Below are positions 34,482 to 34,947 of a stretch of DNA of 34,947 nucleotides, piece by piece (the stretch's first letter is position 1; every line of letters starts with the position of its first letter). Origin of the DNA: Rhodopirellula sp. Lineage in GTDB: Bacteria > Planctomycetota > Planctomycetia > Pirellulales > Pirellulaceae. The DNA lies in contig NZGD01000270.1 in the NCBI GenBank assembly GCA_002690925.1, positions 1 through 34,947 of the forward strand. Reading direction: 5' to 3'. Under the pieces are notes generated by a model that saw nothing but the letters and a program-made list of their open reading frames with translations, was not told the DNA's origin and made no database searches. A program made the position numbers and the translations under genes.

Positions 34482-34825
34482 GAGCTCGTGTGGAACGCGT
34501 ACTGAATCCTGTTGGCATGAAAACACATGCGATGCCAAGCCAACGTGGTCATCTGATCGCAGGGATTGCTCGCGGCGTTTTAACATGGCCATGGCGTATT
34601 GCTTTCCTGGAGTGAGCAAACTGTGTCAGGTTGAATGTCCCGCCACTCGGGAACATCCGTCAAATGGTTTTCTCGCCGATGATGACTTCGGCAAATCTTG
34701 AACATGATACACGTTCTATTTGGCTAAGCTCCCACCGGAAAGCTAACTGCCAAGCGGTTTCGGGTGGAGACACGAGGTGGGGCAGAAGGCGTCCGAAATG
34801 ACGCGAACTGAGGGGCCACCAACGC

Positions 34826-34862
34826 AAAAGGCCCGACGAAAATACAGTGATTTTCGCGGGCC
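34826..34862 (-). terminator. Intrinsic terminator after the tRNA gene
   Basis: On the minus strand AGGCCCGCGAAAAT pairs with ATTTTCGTCGGGCCT with one bulged base and is followed by four T residues. It lies about 35 bases downstream of the tRNA-Val 3' end. The T-run is short, so efficiency may be moderate. Confidence 0.65.
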
Positions 34863-34895
34863 TGCGGGTGAGTTCGCAGAATTGCAATCTGCGAG

Positions 34896-34947
<52 letters not shown>

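Overview
The window looks like chromosomal DNA of a planctomycete close to Rhodopirellula/Pirellulaceae. The evidence is a DUF1559 prepilin-like protein, two lipoproteins built from leucine-rich repeats of the 'ITDAGL' type, a lipoprotein with a SUMF1 fold, a 448-residue-class adenosylhomocysteinase with a GTG start, frequent GTG/TTG starts, and long gene-poor gaps. The assignment is by family recognition and was not checked by a database search.

Positions 1-5.5 kb hold core metabolism: a DUF1015 protein, adenosylhomocysteinase (ahcY) with an intrinsic terminator, and phosphoribosylanthranilate isomerase (trpF), all on the minus strand. A divergent membrane protein of unknown function follows. 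It converges on a secreted beta-propeller-like protein (5.6-6.6 kb), and a 16-bp tandem repeat lies between the two 3' ends. From 6.6 to 7.9 kb I see only decayed coding fragments, one of them methyltransferase-like, beside an intact methyltransferase.

Positions 7.9-16.9 kb form a mostly minus-strand metabolic block. It contains a class I methyltransferase, an NAD(P)-binding SDR protein with a DUF2867-like C-terminal half, a C45 Ntn-hydrolase, and a two-subunit molybdenum hydroxylase of the isoquinoline 1-oxidoreductase type (iorA/iorB). A MobA/MocA-like nucleotidyltransferase and a divergent XdhC-family protein follow. The last four probably work together: IorA carries two [2Fe-2S] clusters, IorB binds the molybdopterin cofactor, and the MocA-like and XdhC proteins probably modify and insert that cofactor. 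A short ORF with a good ribosome binding site sits between iorB and the C45 gene.

Positions 16.9-34.5 kb are an accessory region rich in exported proteins and poor in genes. It holds a PilZ-like protein, six predicted lipoproteins, an SGNH hydrolase, the DUF1559 protein and a GH43-type glycosidase. They are separated by gaps of 0.3-1.3 kb that carry relics: a SUMF1-like fragment, an IS3-family transposase tail frameshifted by a 17-bp duplication, a pair of REP-like repeats around an 86-residue gene, two tRNA-like scars, and phased A-tracts. The window ends inside a tRNA-Val(TAC) gene on the minus strand.

I found no CRISPR array, intact transposon, prophage, or clear multi-gene defence system. 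The most unusual items are the gene with a GYF_2-like N-terminus and LRR C-terminus, the REP-flanked small gene, the SUMF1 lipoprotein without the catalytic cysteine pair, and the small ORF linked to iorAB.
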